Shown: positions 1 to 8,891 of the stretch, piece by piece
Layout of the letters: every line of letters starts with the position of its first letter
How positions within the stretch are numbered: the first letter of the stretch is position 1
DNA from: an uncultured Algibacter sp.
GTDB lineage: Bacteria; Bacteroidota; Bacteroidia; Flavobacteriales; Flavobacteriaceae
DNA length: 64,000 nucleotides
Assembly (NCBI RefSeq): GCF_947495925.1
Contig: NZ_CANMAU010000002.1
Location: forward strand, 62,001-126,000
Direction: 5' to 3'
Made by a program: the position numbers and the translations under genes
The notes under the pieces: generated by a model
The model's input: the letters and a program-made list of their open reading frames with translations, nothing else
Told to the model about the DNA's origin: nothing
Database searches by the model: none

Positions 1-31
1 TTGGTCTTTTTTATTATCAATAAATTAATTA

Positions 32-202
32 CTATTTTTTATTTTCTTCACTAGAGTCTTCTTCCTTGCTAGCATCTTTAAACTCTTTAATACCGCTTCC
101 TAACCCACGCATTAATTCTGGTATCTTTTTACCTCCAAACAATAATAAAACAACCACAACAATTAATGCAATTTGCCAAGGTCCAATAGCCAATGGTAAC
201 AT
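32..202 (-). CDS. tatA: Sec-independent protein translocase subunit TatA/TatE
   Basis: A small membrane protein of the twin-arginine translocase, which forms the pore component that exports folded proteins across the inner membrane. The protein has a very short N-terminus, one hydrophobic segment (about residues 5-21), the FGGKKIPEL hinge typical of TatA, an amphipathic helix ([14 protein letters not shown]) and an acidic, charged tail. Length, about 56 residues, is normal for flavobacterial TatA. In-frame upstream ATGs exist at 214 and 235. The 235 start is unlikely because it overlaps a TAnnTTTG -7 box at 233-240. I prefer 202, which puts the hydrophobic helix right at the N-terminus, but 214 is possible. 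It is divergent from the M23 peptidase gene. No tatC or tatB is visible in the window. Confidence 0.9.
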   Translation of the reverse strand: MLPLAIGPWQIALIVVVVLLLFGGKKIPELMRGLGSGIKEFKDASKEEDSSEENKK

Positions 203-232
203 GTATAAGCTCATAAATAAAATTTTAAAAGA

Positions 233-240
233 CAAAGTTA
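233..240 (-). promoter_or_regulatory. Candidate -7 promoter box for tatA
   Basis: On the minus strand this reads TAACTTTG, matching the Bacteroidota housekeeping -7 consensus TAnnTTTG. It lies about 18-30 nt before the likely tatA start codons. I see no good TTTG at the expected -33 distance, so this is a motif match only. Confidence 0.4.
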
Positions 241-374
241 ATAATTATAGTTTAATAATATCGTTTTATATATAACTTTAGTGTATTGATTATCATTGCT
301 AAAATCACATGATTACTATTAAAAATTAAATCAGGACTTTGTTTTAAACATCCTGCTATTTCATAAATTCTCTT

Positions 375-382
375 TATTTTTG
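375..382 (+). promoter_or_regulatory. Candidate -7 promoter box directly before the M23 peptidase start
   Basis: TATTTTTG matches TAnnTTTG and ends only five bases before the ATG at 388. If it is used, transcription would begin at or next to the start codon, giving a leaderless or almost leaderless mRNA. No clear -33 TTTG was found, and the match could be chance in AT-rich DNA. Confidence 0.3.
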
Positions 383-387
383 TTTTA

Positions 388-1257
388 ATGGCAAATAAGA
401 AAAAGAAACCTAAAAGATTAAGACGTAAACTGCTTGACAAGTATAGGTTGGTTATACTTAATGAAAACACATTCGAAGAACGTCTTTCTTTTAAATTGAC
501 GAGGCTTAATGTTTTTGTTATGGGGTCTTTAATGGCGGTTTTTTTTATTTCATTAACCTATCTTATTATTGCATTTACCCCACTTAGGGAATATATACCA
601 GGGTACTCATCAACAGCATTAAAAAAGAAGGCCACAGAACTTACTTATAAAACGGATTCTTTACAACAAGTTCTTTTAATGAATGACAGGTATTATAAGT
701 CCATAAAAAAAGTATTAACAGGAGATGTAAGTGCTGTTGATTTTAATAAAGATTCTATAATAGAAGCGGTAAAAATTGAAGCAAATGAGGTTGATTTAGC
801 TCCTACAGCTGAAGATTCACTACTACGTCAGAAAGTAGATAAAGAAGACAAGTACAATTTATTCGAGTCTGCTACCTCCGCAACAAATTTTGTGTTGTTT
901 CCTCCTGTAAATGGAGAAATAAGTGAGCCATATAATGCTAAAGAAAAACATTATGCCGTTGATATTGTTGTGGCAAAAAATACGCCTATAAAGGCTACCG
1001 CAGATGGTATAGTTATTTTTGCTGAATGGACTGCCAGTACAGGTTATGTTATTATTGTAGAACATAGTTATGGCTTGATTTCAATTTATAAGCATTGTGC
1101 TTCATTAACCAAAGAACAAGGAGATTTGGTTAAATCTGGAGAAGTTATTGCAACTGCTGGAAATACTGGTGAATTAACAACAGGACCTCATTTGCACTTT
1201 GAATTGTGGAACGATGGATATCCTATAAACCCAACTAATTTTATAGATTTTAAGTAA
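388..1257 (+). CDS. M23 family metallopeptidase (LytM-type, membrane anchored)
   Basis: A 289-residue putative peptidoglycan endopeptidase or amidase activator. A basic cytoplasmic N-terminus (many Lys/Arg in residues 2-20) is followed by one transmembrane segment (about 42-64), a short linker with coiled-coil character, and a C-terminal LytM domain (about 175-289). The zinc-site motifs are complete: HxxxD with His188 and Asp192, and HxH with His268 and His270 in GPHLHFELW. Because all metal ligands are present it is predicted to be catalytically active, unlike degenerate EnvC-type activators. The TAA stop at 1255-1257 is immediately followed by the ATG of the GH3-like gene, so the two are probably co-transcribed and translationally coupled. 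The specific bond cleaved cannot be told from sequence. Confidence 0.9.
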   Translation: MANKKKKPKRLRRKLLDKYRLVILNENTFEERLSFKLTRLNVFVMGSLMAVFFISLTYLIIAFTPLREYIPGYSSTALKKKATELTYKTDSLQQVLLMNDRYYKSIKKVLTGDVSAVDFNKDSIIEAVKIEANEVDLAPTAEDSLLRQKVDKEDKYNLFESATSATNFVLFPPVNGEISEPYNAKEKHYAVDIVVAKNTPIKATADGIVIFAEWTASTGYVIIVEHSYGLISIYKHCASLTKEQGDLVKSGEVIATAGNTGELTTGPHLHFELWNDGYPINPTNFIDFK

Positions 1258-2751
1258 ATGATTTCATTAAAATCTGCTTTAGCAAAACCATTTGCAAGAC
1301 GAGTGTTTAAAAAGGTTCAAAAATGGGCTAAAAACCCTGTAGAAACTCAAAAACTGGTTTTTCAAGATTTAATAGCTGAAGCTACGAGAACCGCTTTTGG
1401 AAAAGATCATGACTTTGTAAGTATTAATAATTACGATGATTTTGTAAAACGTGTTCCCATTAGAGATTACGAAGGGTTAAAGTCTTATGTTGAAAAGGTT
1501 GTGGCTGGAGAAGAAGATGTTCTCTGGAAAGGGAAGCCTCTTTATTTTGCAAAAACATCTGGAACAACATCAGGTTCAAAATATATTCCTATTACCAAAG
1601 AGAGTATGCCTAGTCATGTAGAGGCGGCAAGAAATGCTATCTTATTATACATTCATGAAACAGGGAAAAGCCAATTTGTAAAAGGTAAAATGATTTTTTT
1701 ACAAGGGAGCCCAATACTTAATGAACAAAATGGGATTCAGTTAGGTAGACTTTCAGGAATTGTTGCTCATTATGTTCCAAAATATCTTCAAAAAAACAGA
1801 TTGCCTTCATGGGAAACGAATTGCATTGAAGATTGGGAAACAAAAGTGGATGCTATTGTTGAGGAAACTTTACCTGAAAACATGACCGTAATTTCAGGAA
1901 TCCCATCTTGGGTTCAGATGTATTTTGAAAAACTTCAGCAGAAAACAGGGAAAAAAGTTGGCGATATTTTTAAGAATTTTAATTTGTTCATTTTTGGAGG
2001 TGTTAATTATGAGCCTTATCGCGCTAAATTCGAAAATTTAATAGGGAGAAAAGTTGATAGTATCGAGTTATATCCTGCAAGCGAAGGCTTTTTTGCATAT
2101 CAAGATAAGCAAAATGAAAAGGGTATGTTGCTCCAACTTAATTCTGGTATTTTTTATGAATTTGTAAAGGCAGACGAGTTTTTCAATGATAACCCCAAAC
2201 GAATTACTATTAAGGATGTTGAGGTTGGCGTTAATTATGTCATGATAATTTCAACAAACGCGGGGTTGTGGAGTTATAATATTGGAGATACGGTGGAGTT
2301 TACTTCAACAAAACCATATCGAGTTATAGTTTCTGGGCGTATAAAGCATTTTATTTCAGCATTTGGAGAGCATGTTATAGGAAAAGAAGTAGAACAGGCC
2401 ATGCAAGATGCTGTTTTAGCCTCAGACGTTCGCGTTTCAGAATTTACTGTAGCCCCACAAATAAATCCAGATGAGGGGTTACCTTATCACGAATGGTTTG
2501 TAGAATTTGAAAATGAACCAAAAGATCTTTCTGCTTTGGAAAAGAAAATAGATGAATCACTGCAGAAGCAAAATACGTATTACTTCGATTTGATTCAAGG
2601 TAAGGTTTTACGCCCCTTAAAAGTCACGAAAGTAAAAAAAGATGGATTTCAAGACTATATGAAATCTGTTGGGAAACTTGGTGGTCAAAATAAAATTCCT
2701 AGATTGTCTAATGATAGGAAAATAGTAGACGGTCTAGCGTATGTAAATTAA
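1258..2751 (+). CDS. GH3 auxin-responsive promoter-family protein (acyl-adenylate / amido synthetase-like)
   Basis: A 497-residue member of the GH3 branch of the ANL adenylate-forming superfamily. Plant GH3 enzymes adenylate a carboxylic acid and conjugate it to an amino acid. The ATP-binding motif TSGTTSGSKYIPIT sits at residues 100-113. A second nucleotide motif, YPASEGFF, is near residue 275, and the YNIGD..V.F segment followed by RVIVSGR and FGEHV matches the later family motifs. Length fits the family. The substrate of bacterial members is unknown to me; hormone conjugation should not be assumed. It abuts the M23 peptidase gene with no intergenic base. Family assignment is firm, biochemical role is open. 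Confidence 0.85.
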   Translation: MISLKSALAKPFARRVFKKVQKWAKNPVETQKLVFQDLIAEATRTAFGKDHDFVSINNYDDFVKRVPIRDYEGLKSYVEKVVAGEEDVLWKGKPLYFAKTSGTTSGSKYIPITKESMPSHVEAARNAILLYIHETGKSQFVKGKMIFLQGSPILNEQNGIQLGRLSGIVAHYVPKYLQKNRLPSWETNCIEDWETKVDAIVEETLPENMTVISGIPSWVQMYFEKLQQKTGKKVGDIFKNFNLFIFGGVNYEPYRAKFENLIGRKVDSIELYPASEGFFAYQDKQNEKGMLLQLNSGIFYEFVKADEFFNDNPKRITIKDVEVGVNYVMIISTNAGLWSYNIGDTVEFTSTKPYRVIVSGRIKHFISAFGEHVIGKEVEQAMQDAVLASDVRVSEFTVAPQINPDEGLPYHEWFVEFENEPKDLSALEKKIDESLQKQNTYYFDLIQGKVLRPLKVTKVKKDGFQDYMKSVGKLGGQNKIPRLSNDRKIVDGLAYVN

Positions 2752-2763
2752 CGCAAATAGTAC

Positions 2764-2771
2764 TATCTTTG
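2764..2771 (+). promoter_or_regulatory. Candidate -7 promoter box
   Basis: TATCTTTG matches TAnnTTTG and lies 17 nt before the ATG at 2789, in the 37-nt gap after the GH3-like gene. A convincing -33 TTTG is not visible. Confidence 0.4.
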
Positions 2772-2788
2772 GCCCATCAAATTAAACT

Positions 2789-4477
2789 ATGGCAAGTAAA
2801 AAACATCATGCACGAACGCGGGCTCAGGAGAGCTCAAATGCTATTGAGCGGATGTATATTACTATGCGGCATTTATTCAATCGTGGCTTCTATAAGCCCA
2901 TGGGTATTTCTGGAGAAACTTTAAGACAAGCGTTACTTCTTTTGCGTCCGGAAATATATGGTTCTATTGGCGAAGAAAAAGCGGAATTGGAAGGATTATT
3001 GTATGTGACTGATAGATTACCTCAGGGTATTGAGGAGTGCTCTTTCATTAATTTAACGAGTGATGAGGGTTATTCAAATTCTCATTTCAAACCTATAATT
3101 CCTGAAAAAAGGCGTCGTAACTGCTACAGAATTGATGCTGAGCAGATGAATATTGAAGTTACCAGAGGGCGTTCAGAAATTTATGATATTCTAACGCATT
3201 TAACTTTTCTTTTTGTTGAGTCTCATAAAATTGGAAATCGTGTTTTAATTGATGAAGAGGGTTCTACCACTAGAGATTGGGTTAAGCTTGAAAAGGTTGT
3301 GCTTTCAAAAAAGAAACTATCGCAAGATCAACGAGAAGTTGCAATAACCCATGCTGCTAATATTTTGGGAAGAACTTTTAATGAAATAGGTACTGTTTAT
3401 AAATCTTTTTCATCACCATCTCAACCAGAAAGGTTTTTACATATTGTTTATTGGTTGGGCAAGTTGGCTATTGAAGAATTGGTCCATAATAACAAAAGAA
3501 CGATAACATTTAGCCCCGTTTTAAGAGAACGTATTGGGCATCATATACATGGTGAAATATGGGCAGATTCAATAAAGGAGATTCTTTATAATAAAGGTTT
3601 AATTAATCGACCTATTCATATAATAAGCGCTAACATGCATAGTGTAATGAATACCCTTTTTGCGGGAAATTCATTGAAATCAAAAACATCGAACAAAGAC
3701 ATTGTTGATGTTTATGAAGCTTTGAGTAAAAAGGAAAATGAGGCTTTGCGTAATAAAGTGACTAAGGATGCGTTGCAAAACGGCATGACATATATTAAAG
3801 ATGACTCAAGAGCCAATATTGATGTTCAACTTTTTGATACCGCTAAAATGGATGTTTCTAAGATTAATCTTGAGGTTTCAGGAAGTGTTCTAAAAGAAGT
3901 AAAGCCAGTTATTTTGGTTATGGATTATGCCTTTGGAGAACAGGCTTATGAAACTATCGATGAGTTGTTGAAACCTTATGTTGTAAAAGGGGAAAAGATT
4001 TATTTGAATGTTGAGTCTGTTTCTATCATGGGAAAAGCTGGAATATTAGAAGGAGGAAAAGGAGATATAATGATTCCTTCCGCTCATTTATTTGAGGGTA
4101 CAGCAGATAACTATCCTTTTAAAAATGAATTAAGAAAAGAGGACCTAGAAGGTAAAGGTGTTGATGTGTTTGAGGGATCTATGATAACGGTTTTGGGAAC
4201 TTCTCTGCAAAATAAAGATATTTTAAAATTCTTTTATAATTCTACTTGGAAAGTTATAGGCTTAGAGATGGAAGGAGCGCATTATCAAAAAGCAATTCAA
4301 GCAGCATCAAAGGTACGTGGAAGCATCAGGAGAGACGTTAAAGTTCGATATGCATATTACGCGAGTGATAATCCCTTAGAAACGGGAGCCACTTTAGCAT
4401 CTGGGGGATTAGGAACCTCTGGTGTAAGACCAACATATTTAATTACAAAAACGATATTACAACAAATACTTAACTAA
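2789..4477 (+). CDS. Conserved Bacteroidota protein, probably DUF6909, with nucleoside-phosphorylase-like C-terminus
   Basis: A 562-residue cytoplasmic protein with no signal peptide or membrane segment. I associate it with a conserved Bacteroidota family that I believe is DUF6909, but that name is from memory. The N-terminal half (residues 1 to about 330) is mostly helical-looking and basic at its start. The C-terminal part (about 360-562) resembles the purine nucleoside phosphorylase/nucleosidase fold: a hydrophobic strand (VILVMDYAFG), a GKGDIMIPSAH segment like the family's GDIVIP motif, and an EMEGAH motif at 493-498 like the VDMEGA/VEMEAA ribose-binding motif. A glycine-rich tail follows (ASGGLGTSGVRP). 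I infer a nucleoside- or nucleotide-related role, not proven. It starts from its own predicted promoter and is followed closely by the Wzz-like gene. Confidence 0.6.
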   Translation: MASKKHHARTRAQESSNAIERMYITMRHLFNRGFYKPMGISGETLRQALLLLRPEIYGSIGEEKAELEGLLYVTDRLPQGIEECSFINLTSDEGYSNSHFKPIIPEKRRRNCYRIDAEQMNIEVTRGRSEIYDILTHLTFLFVESHKIGNRVLIDEEGSTTRDWVKLEKVVLSKKKLSQDQREVAITHAANILGRTFNEIGTVYKSFSSPSQPERFLHIVYWLGKLAIEELVHNNKRTITFSPVLRERIGHHIHGEIWADSIKEILYNKGLINRPIHIISANMHSVMNTLFAGNSLKSKTSNKDIVDVYEALSKKENEALRNKVTKDALQNGMTYIKDDSRANIDVQLFDTAKMDVSKINLEVSGSVLKEVKPVILVMDYAFGEQAYETIDELLKPYVVKGEKIYLNVESVSIMGKAGILEGGKGDIMIPSAHLFEGTADNYPFKNELRKEDLEGKGVDVFEGSMITVLGTSLQNKDILKFFYNSTWKVIGLEMEGAHYQKAIQAASKVRGSIRRDVKVRYAYYASDNPLETGATLASGGLGTSGVRPTYLITKTILQQILN

Positions 4478-4485
4478 CAAATATT

Positions 4486-5535
4486 ATGAGTAAAGATTTA
4501 CCGCAACCTCAACCATCTGAAGAAGTAGATTTGGGACAACTATTTAAACTTATAGGTAATGCTTTTAATCGATTTTTTAAATTTATTGGAAGTATCTTTA
4601 GAGGTGTTTTTCAATTGATTATTACTTTTTTGCTTTTTGTTCGAAAGCACTTTTTAAAGCTAGCTGTGGTTACCGTTTTAGGCTTTGCCATTGGGTTTTA
4701 CGCGGATATAAAAAAAGAGCCTAGGTTTATTTCTTCCATGGTACTAGAGCCAAATTTTAATAGTGTCCAGCAGTTATATAACAATATTAATTTTTATAAT
4801 GAATTAGCCGAATCTAATGATTCAACGGCATTGGCAGAAGCTTTGGATATTACCATAAGAGAGGCTGCTACTATGAAGGAGTTTGGAGTTGAATCGTATT
4901 CCGATGAAAATCAAAAAGTGCAGTTGTTTGATAAATTTGTGCGTAGTCTAGATACAACAACTCAAAAAGCCATTGATATTAAAGCCTATTTGGAGAACTT
5001 TAATTCTTTGGATGCCCGTTTCCATACGGTACATGTGGTTGCCACTGACAATGGTATTGCCAAGAAAATTCAACCTTCAATCATCAATTCTATTTCGAGG
5101 AATGATTATTTTAATCTTCAGAAAGATATTAGTGATATCAATATCAAACTACAAGACAGTCTTTATAAAAAGCAAATAGACGAAATAGATTCGTTACAGG
5201 TGTTTTATAAAAAGTTGATGCTTAAAGAAGCTGATAAACCGGAAGGAGCTACTAGTATTAATCTCGCGGAAAGTTCAGGTAGTGATAATAAAGAACTTTC
5301 ATTAATTAATAAGATGGAAGAATTAAAAATAAGTTTAGTTGAACTTAACGAAGAGCGTGCTAATAAATCCAGTATTTTGAATGTTATTTCTGACTTCCCT
5401 AGAAAAGGAGTTGAAATAAAAGGTTTAATTAATAGTTATAAGTTTAGAATACCTTTTTTACTATTATCTTTAACATTTTTGATTTTTGGACTACTATCCT
5501 TAAATAGTTATTTGAAAAACTATAAAAGCGAGTAA
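4486..5535 (+). CDS. Wzz-like chain-length determinant / polysaccharide co-polymerase-like membrane protein
   Basis: A 349-residue inner-membrane protein with the Wzz-type topology: a cytoplasmic N-terminus with amphipathic Phe-rich segments (about residues 19-50), transmembrane helix 1 (about 58-80), a large periplasmic region with long helical, coiled-coil-like stretches (about 90-310), and transmembrane helix 2 (about 318-341). It lacks a tyrosine-kinase domain. The sequence is divergent, so the call rests on topology and on position: it is the first gene of the polysaccharide locus and lies four bases before rfbB. Wzz proteins set the chain length of Wzy-polymerised glycans. An alternative is a generic two-helix scaffold protein. 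Confidence 0.65.
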   Translation: MSKDLPQPQPSEEVDLGQLFKLIGNAFNRFFKFIGSIFRGVFQLIITFLLFVRKHFLKLAVVTVLGFAIGFYADIKKEPRFISSMVLEPNFNSVQQLYNNINFYNELAESNDSTALAEALDITIREAATMKEFGVESYSDENQKVQLFDKFVRSLDTTTQKAIDIKAYLENFNSLDARFHTVHVVATDNGIAKKIQPSIINSISRNDYFNLQKDISDINIKLQDSLYKKQIDEIDSLQVFYKKLMLKEADKPEGATSINLAESSGSDNKELSLINKMEELKISLVELNEERANKSSILNVISDFPRKGVEIKGLINSYKFRIPFLLLSLTFLIFGLLSLNSYLKNYKSE

Positions 5536-5539
5536 AATT

Positions 5540-6586
5540 ATGACTGTCTTAATCACAGGAGGGGCAGGTTTTATTGGCTCGCATGTAATCCGGTTGTTTG
5601 TTGAAAAATATTTGGATTATGAAATTATTAATTTGGATAATTTGACTTATGCAGGCAATTTAGAAAACCTTAGAGACATAGAAGCAAGACCTAATTATAC
5701 TTTTATAAAAGGCGATGTAAATGATGCGTTGTTTATTGATAAACTTTTCCAAAGATATAAGTTTGATGGTGTAATTCATTTGGCAGCAGAATCACATGTA
5801 GACCGATCTATTAAAGATCCTTTAGCTTTTGTTAAAACCAATGTAATAGGCACGATAAATCTTTTAAATGCCTGTAAGAATTCTTGGAATGACGATTTTG
5901 AAAATAAACGTTTTTATCATATAAGTACAGATGAGGTTTATGGAACATTAGGTCAAACAGGTTTGTTTTCAGAAACGACACCTTATGACCCTAACTCACC
6001 ATATTCTGCTTCTAAAGCAAGTTCAGATCATTTTGTAAGAGCCTATGGTGAAACTTATAACTTACCATATGTTATTACGAATTGTTCTAATAACTATGGA
6101 GAAAATCAGTTTCCTGAAAAGTTAATTCCTTTGTTTATAAATAATATCATTCATAATAAACCTTTACCTGTTTATGGAGATGGAAATTATACAAGAGATT
6201 GGTTATATGTTCAAGATCATGCTGTAGCCATAGATTTGGTTTATCATAAAGGTGTTAATGCGGAAACTTACAATATAGGAGGTTTTAATGAATGGAAGAA
6301 TATAGACTTGGTAAAATTATTATGTAAACAAATGGATACTAAGCTTTTTAGAAAGGAAGGAAGTTCGGAAGATTTAATAACATATGTAAAAGACCGTCCT
6401 GGACATGATTTAAGATATGCTATAGATGCTTCTAAAATTAAGGATAAACTAGGCTGGGAACCGTCGGTTACTTTTGAGGAAGGTTTGGAAAAAACAATTG
6501 AATGGTATTTAGATAATAAAGTTTGGTTGAACAATGTTACAAGTGGGCAATATCAATCTTATTATGAAAATCACTATAACAATTAA
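5540..6586 (+). CDS. rfbB: dTDP-glucose 4,6-dehydratase
   Basis: Second step of dTDP-L-rhamnose synthesis: converts dTDP-glucose to dTDP-4-keto-6-deoxyglucose. The 348-residue protein is an extended short-chain dehydrogenase with the NAD-binding GGAGFIG motif at residues 7-13, the HLAAESHVDRSI signature, the STDEVYG active-site strand, the catalytic YSASK (Tyr155, Lys159) and NNYGENQFPEKLIP. Length is normal. It is followed by rfbA, rfbC and rfbD with tiny gaps or overlaps, so this is one transcription unit. Confidence 0.97.
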   Translation: MTVLITGGAGFIGSHVIRLFVEKYLDYEIINLDNLTYAGNLENLRDIEARPNYTFIKGDVNDALFIDKLFQRYKFDGVIHLAAESHVDRSIKDPLAFVKTNVIGTINLLNACKNSWNDDFENKRFYHISTDEVYGTLGQTGLFSETTPYDPNSPYSASKASSDHFVRAYGETYNLPYVITNCSNNYGENQFPEKLIPLFINNIIHNKPLPVYGDGNYTRDWLYVQDHAVAIDLVYHKGVNAETYNIGGFNEWKNIDLVKLLCKQMDTKLFRKEGSSEDLITYVKDRPGHDLRYAIDASKIKDKLGWEPSVTFEEGLEKTIEWYLDNKVWLNNVTSGQYQSYYENHYNN

Positions 6587-6596
6587 ATAAAGAACA

Positions 6597-7463
6597 ATGA
6601 AGGGAATTATCTTGGCGGGCGGATCTGGAACACGATTGCACCCCTTAACATTATCGGTAAGTAAACAGCTCATGCCTATTTACGATAAACCCATGATATA
6701 TTACCCATTGTCTACTTTAATGTATGCTGGAATTAAGGAGGTCTTAATTATCTCAACCCCAAAAGATTTACCACTTTTCAAAGACCTACTAGGGGATGGT
6801 AAAAAGTACGGATGTTCATTTGAATATGCTATTCAAGAATCTCCTAATGGTTTGGCAGAAGCTTTTATCATTGGAGAAGAATTTATAGGAAATAATAAGG
6901 TGGCGCTAATTTTAGGAGATAACATTTTTTATGGTACGGGATTAGCAAAATTATTACAAGCTAATAATAATCCAGATGGTGGTGTTATTTATGCTTATAG
7001 AGTTCACGACCCTGAACGCTATGGTGTTGTAGAATTTGACAGCAAGAATAAAGCTATTTCAATTGAAGAAAAACCAAATCAACCGAAATCTAATTATGCG
7101 GTTCCAGGCATATATTTTTATGATAATTCTGTAGTTGAAATTGCAAAAAATATAAAACCTAGTCCTAGGGGAGAGTTGGAAATAACTGATGTTAATAAGG
7201 ATTATTTGTCTCAAGGAAAACTTAATGTAAGTATTTTAGATAGAGGTACGGCTTGGTTAGATACAGGAACGTTTCAATCATTAATGCAGGCTTCACAATT
7301 TGTTGAAGTTATTGAGGAAAGGCAAGGTCTGAAAATTGGGGCTATTGAAGCTGCTGCTTTTGAAATGGGGTACATCAATGAAGCTCAATTTAAGGCACTT
7401 GCAGAACCGTTACTTAAAAGCGGGTATGGTAAAAACTTGTTAGGTTTACTGAAAAAGAAATAA
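6597..7463 (+). CDS. rfbA: Glucose-1-phosphate thymidylyltransferase
   Basis: First step of the dTDP-rhamnose pathway: glucose-1-phosphate plus dTTP gives dTDP-glucose. The 288-residue protein has the nucleotidyltransferase signature [11 protein letters not shown] at residues 8-18, [16 protein letters not shown], the LGDNIFYG metal-site motif, and the [11 protein letters not shown] segment near the C-terminus. Length is standard. Its stop overlaps the rfbC ATG by one base, indicating translational coupling. Confidence 0.97.
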   Translation: MKGIILAGGSGTRLHPLTLSVSKQLMPIYDKPMIYYPLSTLMYAGIKEVLIISTPKDLPLFKDLLGDGKKYGCSFEYAIQESPNGLAEAFIIGEEFIGNNKVALILGDNIFYGTGLAKLLQANNNPDGGVIYAYRVHDPERYGVVEFDSKNKAISIEEKPNQPKSNYAVPGIYFYDNSVVEIAKNIKPSPRGELEITDVNKDYLSQGKLNVSILDRGTAWLDTGTFQSLMQASQFVEVIEERQGLKIGAIEAAAFEMGYINEAQFKALAEPLLKSGYGKNLLGLLKKK

Positions 7464-8014
7464 TGATAGTAAAAGAAACTAAATTAGAAGGGTGCTATAT
7501 ATTAGAACCTAGAGTTTTTGATGATAAAAGAGGCTATTTTTTAGAAACTTATAATCAGAAAATATTTAATCAATTAACTGGGAATAATATCAATTTTGTT
7601 CAAGATAATGAGTCTTATTCTTCTAAAGGAGTTTTAAGAGGGTTACATTTTCAAAAAGGCGAATACGCACAAGCAAAACTAGTTAGAGTTATTAAAGGGT
7701 GTGTTTTGGATGTTGCTGTTGATCTCAGAAAAGGTTCTACAACTTTTGGACAACACGTGGCCATAGAGTTATCTGGAGAAAATAAAAAACAATTTTTTGT
7801 GCCTAGAGGATTTGCTCATGGTTTCGTCGTTTTAAGTGAGACAGCGTTGTTTTCATATAAATGTGACAATTTTTATAATAAAGAATCTGAATCTGGTATT
7901 TTATATAATGATGAAACTTTAAATATTGATTGGAGAATTTCTTCAGGTGATATAATAATAACGGATAAGGATCAAAAATTACTGACCCTAAAAAAATTTA
8001 TTGATGAATACTAA
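7463..8014 (+). CDS. rfbC: dTDP-4-dehydrorhamnose 3,5-epimerase
   Basis: Third step of dTDP-L-rhamnose synthesis. The 183-residue cupin-fold epimerase carries the RGLHFQ motif with the catalytic His at residue 62, the KLVRVIKGCVLDVAVDLRKGS core and the FVPRGFAHGFVVLSE strand. Length is normal. It overlaps rfbA by one base and overlaps the start of rfbD by 11 bases. Confidence 0.96.
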   Translation: MIVKETKLEGCYILEPRVFDDKRGYFLETYNQKIFNQLTGNNINFVQDNESYSSKGVLRGLHFQKGEYAQAKLVRVIKGCVLDVAVDLRKGSTTFGQHVAIELSGENKKQFFVPRGFAHGFVVLSETALFSYKCDNFYNKESESGILYNDETLNIDWRISSGDIIITDKDQKLLTLKKFIDEY

Positions 8015-8792
8015 AGTCTTAGTTACGGGAGCTGGTGGACAACTAGGAAAAACCATAGAAGAGTTGTATAAAGATAATAATCAAGGCTTAGATTTTGTTT
8101 TTGTTACTAAGAAAGACTTAGATATTTCAAATAATGATGTATTAAAGGATTTTTTTAAAACTAATAAATTTAATTATTGCATTAATTGCGCCGCATATAC
8201 TAATGTCGAACAGGCAGAGAAAACACCTGAAATTGCCTATCAAATTAACGGAAAATCTGTAAAATATTTAGCAGAAGCTTGCAAGGAAAACGATACTATT
8301 CTTGTGCATATTTCAACAGACTATGTTTTTGATGGTGAAAAGAGAGAGCCCTATACGACTGATGATGTAACAAATCCAATAAATATTTACGGCAAATCTA
8401 AGTTACAAGGGGAAAAGTACATACAAGACATTTCAACAGATTACTTCATAGTTAGAACGTCTTGGTTATATAGTAAAAACTATGGACATAATTTTTATAA
8501 GACTATAGTATCTAAATCAAAGACAGAAAAAGAATTATCTATAACAACTGATCAAATTGGTTGCCCAACAGATACGATTAATTTATCTAAATTTGTTGTT
8601 GATTTGATCCTTCAAAAAAATGAAAGGTTTGGTGTATATCATTTTTGTGACAAAGAAGTTTTGACTTGGTTCGATTTTGCTAAGCGGATTTTAGAGGAAA
8701 CCAATTTAATTAATAAAACTAAACTTGTTAGAGCTAGCAATTATGTTACTTTTGCCAGAAGACCAAGATATACGGTTTTAAAAGGAAGTTGA
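8004..8792 (+). CDS. rfbD: dTDP-4-dehydrorhamnose reductase, C-terminus apparently short
   Basis: Last step of dTDP-L-rhamnose synthesis (NADPH-dependent 4-keto reduction). I start it at the ATG at 8004, because the preceding TTG at 8001 adds only one residue. The N-terminus has the GAGGQLG nucleotide-binding motif, then NCAAYTNVEQAE, STDYVFDG, the catalytic YGKSKLQGE and the RTSWLY motif, so the catalytic core is complete. It ends at RRPRYTVLKGS. Family members usually continue for another 20-30 residues after RRPxYSVL with a conserved helix containing a Trp (as in PHWKDSL). That tail is missing, and none of the three frames over 8793-8890 restores it. It may be a 3'-truncated but still working gene, or an inactive one. 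A 99-nt gap follows before the pyruvyl transferase gene. Confidence 0.88.
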   Translation: MNTKVLVTGAGGQLGKTIEELYKDNNQGLDFVFVTKKDLDISNNDVLKDFFKTNKFNYCINCAAYTNVEQAEKTPEIAYQINGKSVKYLAEACKENDTILVHISTDYVFDGEKREPYTTDDVTNPINIYGKSKLQGEKYIQDISTDYFIVRTSWLYSKNYGHNFYKTIVSKSKTEKELSITTDQIGCPTDTINLSKFVVDLILQKNERFGVYHFCDKEVLTWFDFAKRILEETNLINKTKLVRASNYVTFARRPRYTVLKGS

Positions 8793-8891
8793 AAGTCAAG
8801 ATATTTTGGACGTTGTGAGTATGGTAATTTTTTCAATAATTAAGAGTAATAGGAGAGATGTTTCAAAGAAAAACTCCAAATAAACACGACT

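Noticed and set aside
66-275. Plus-strand 69-codon open frame over tatA
   Set aside because: It is the antisense shadow of tatA, with low-complexity composition and no family resemblance.
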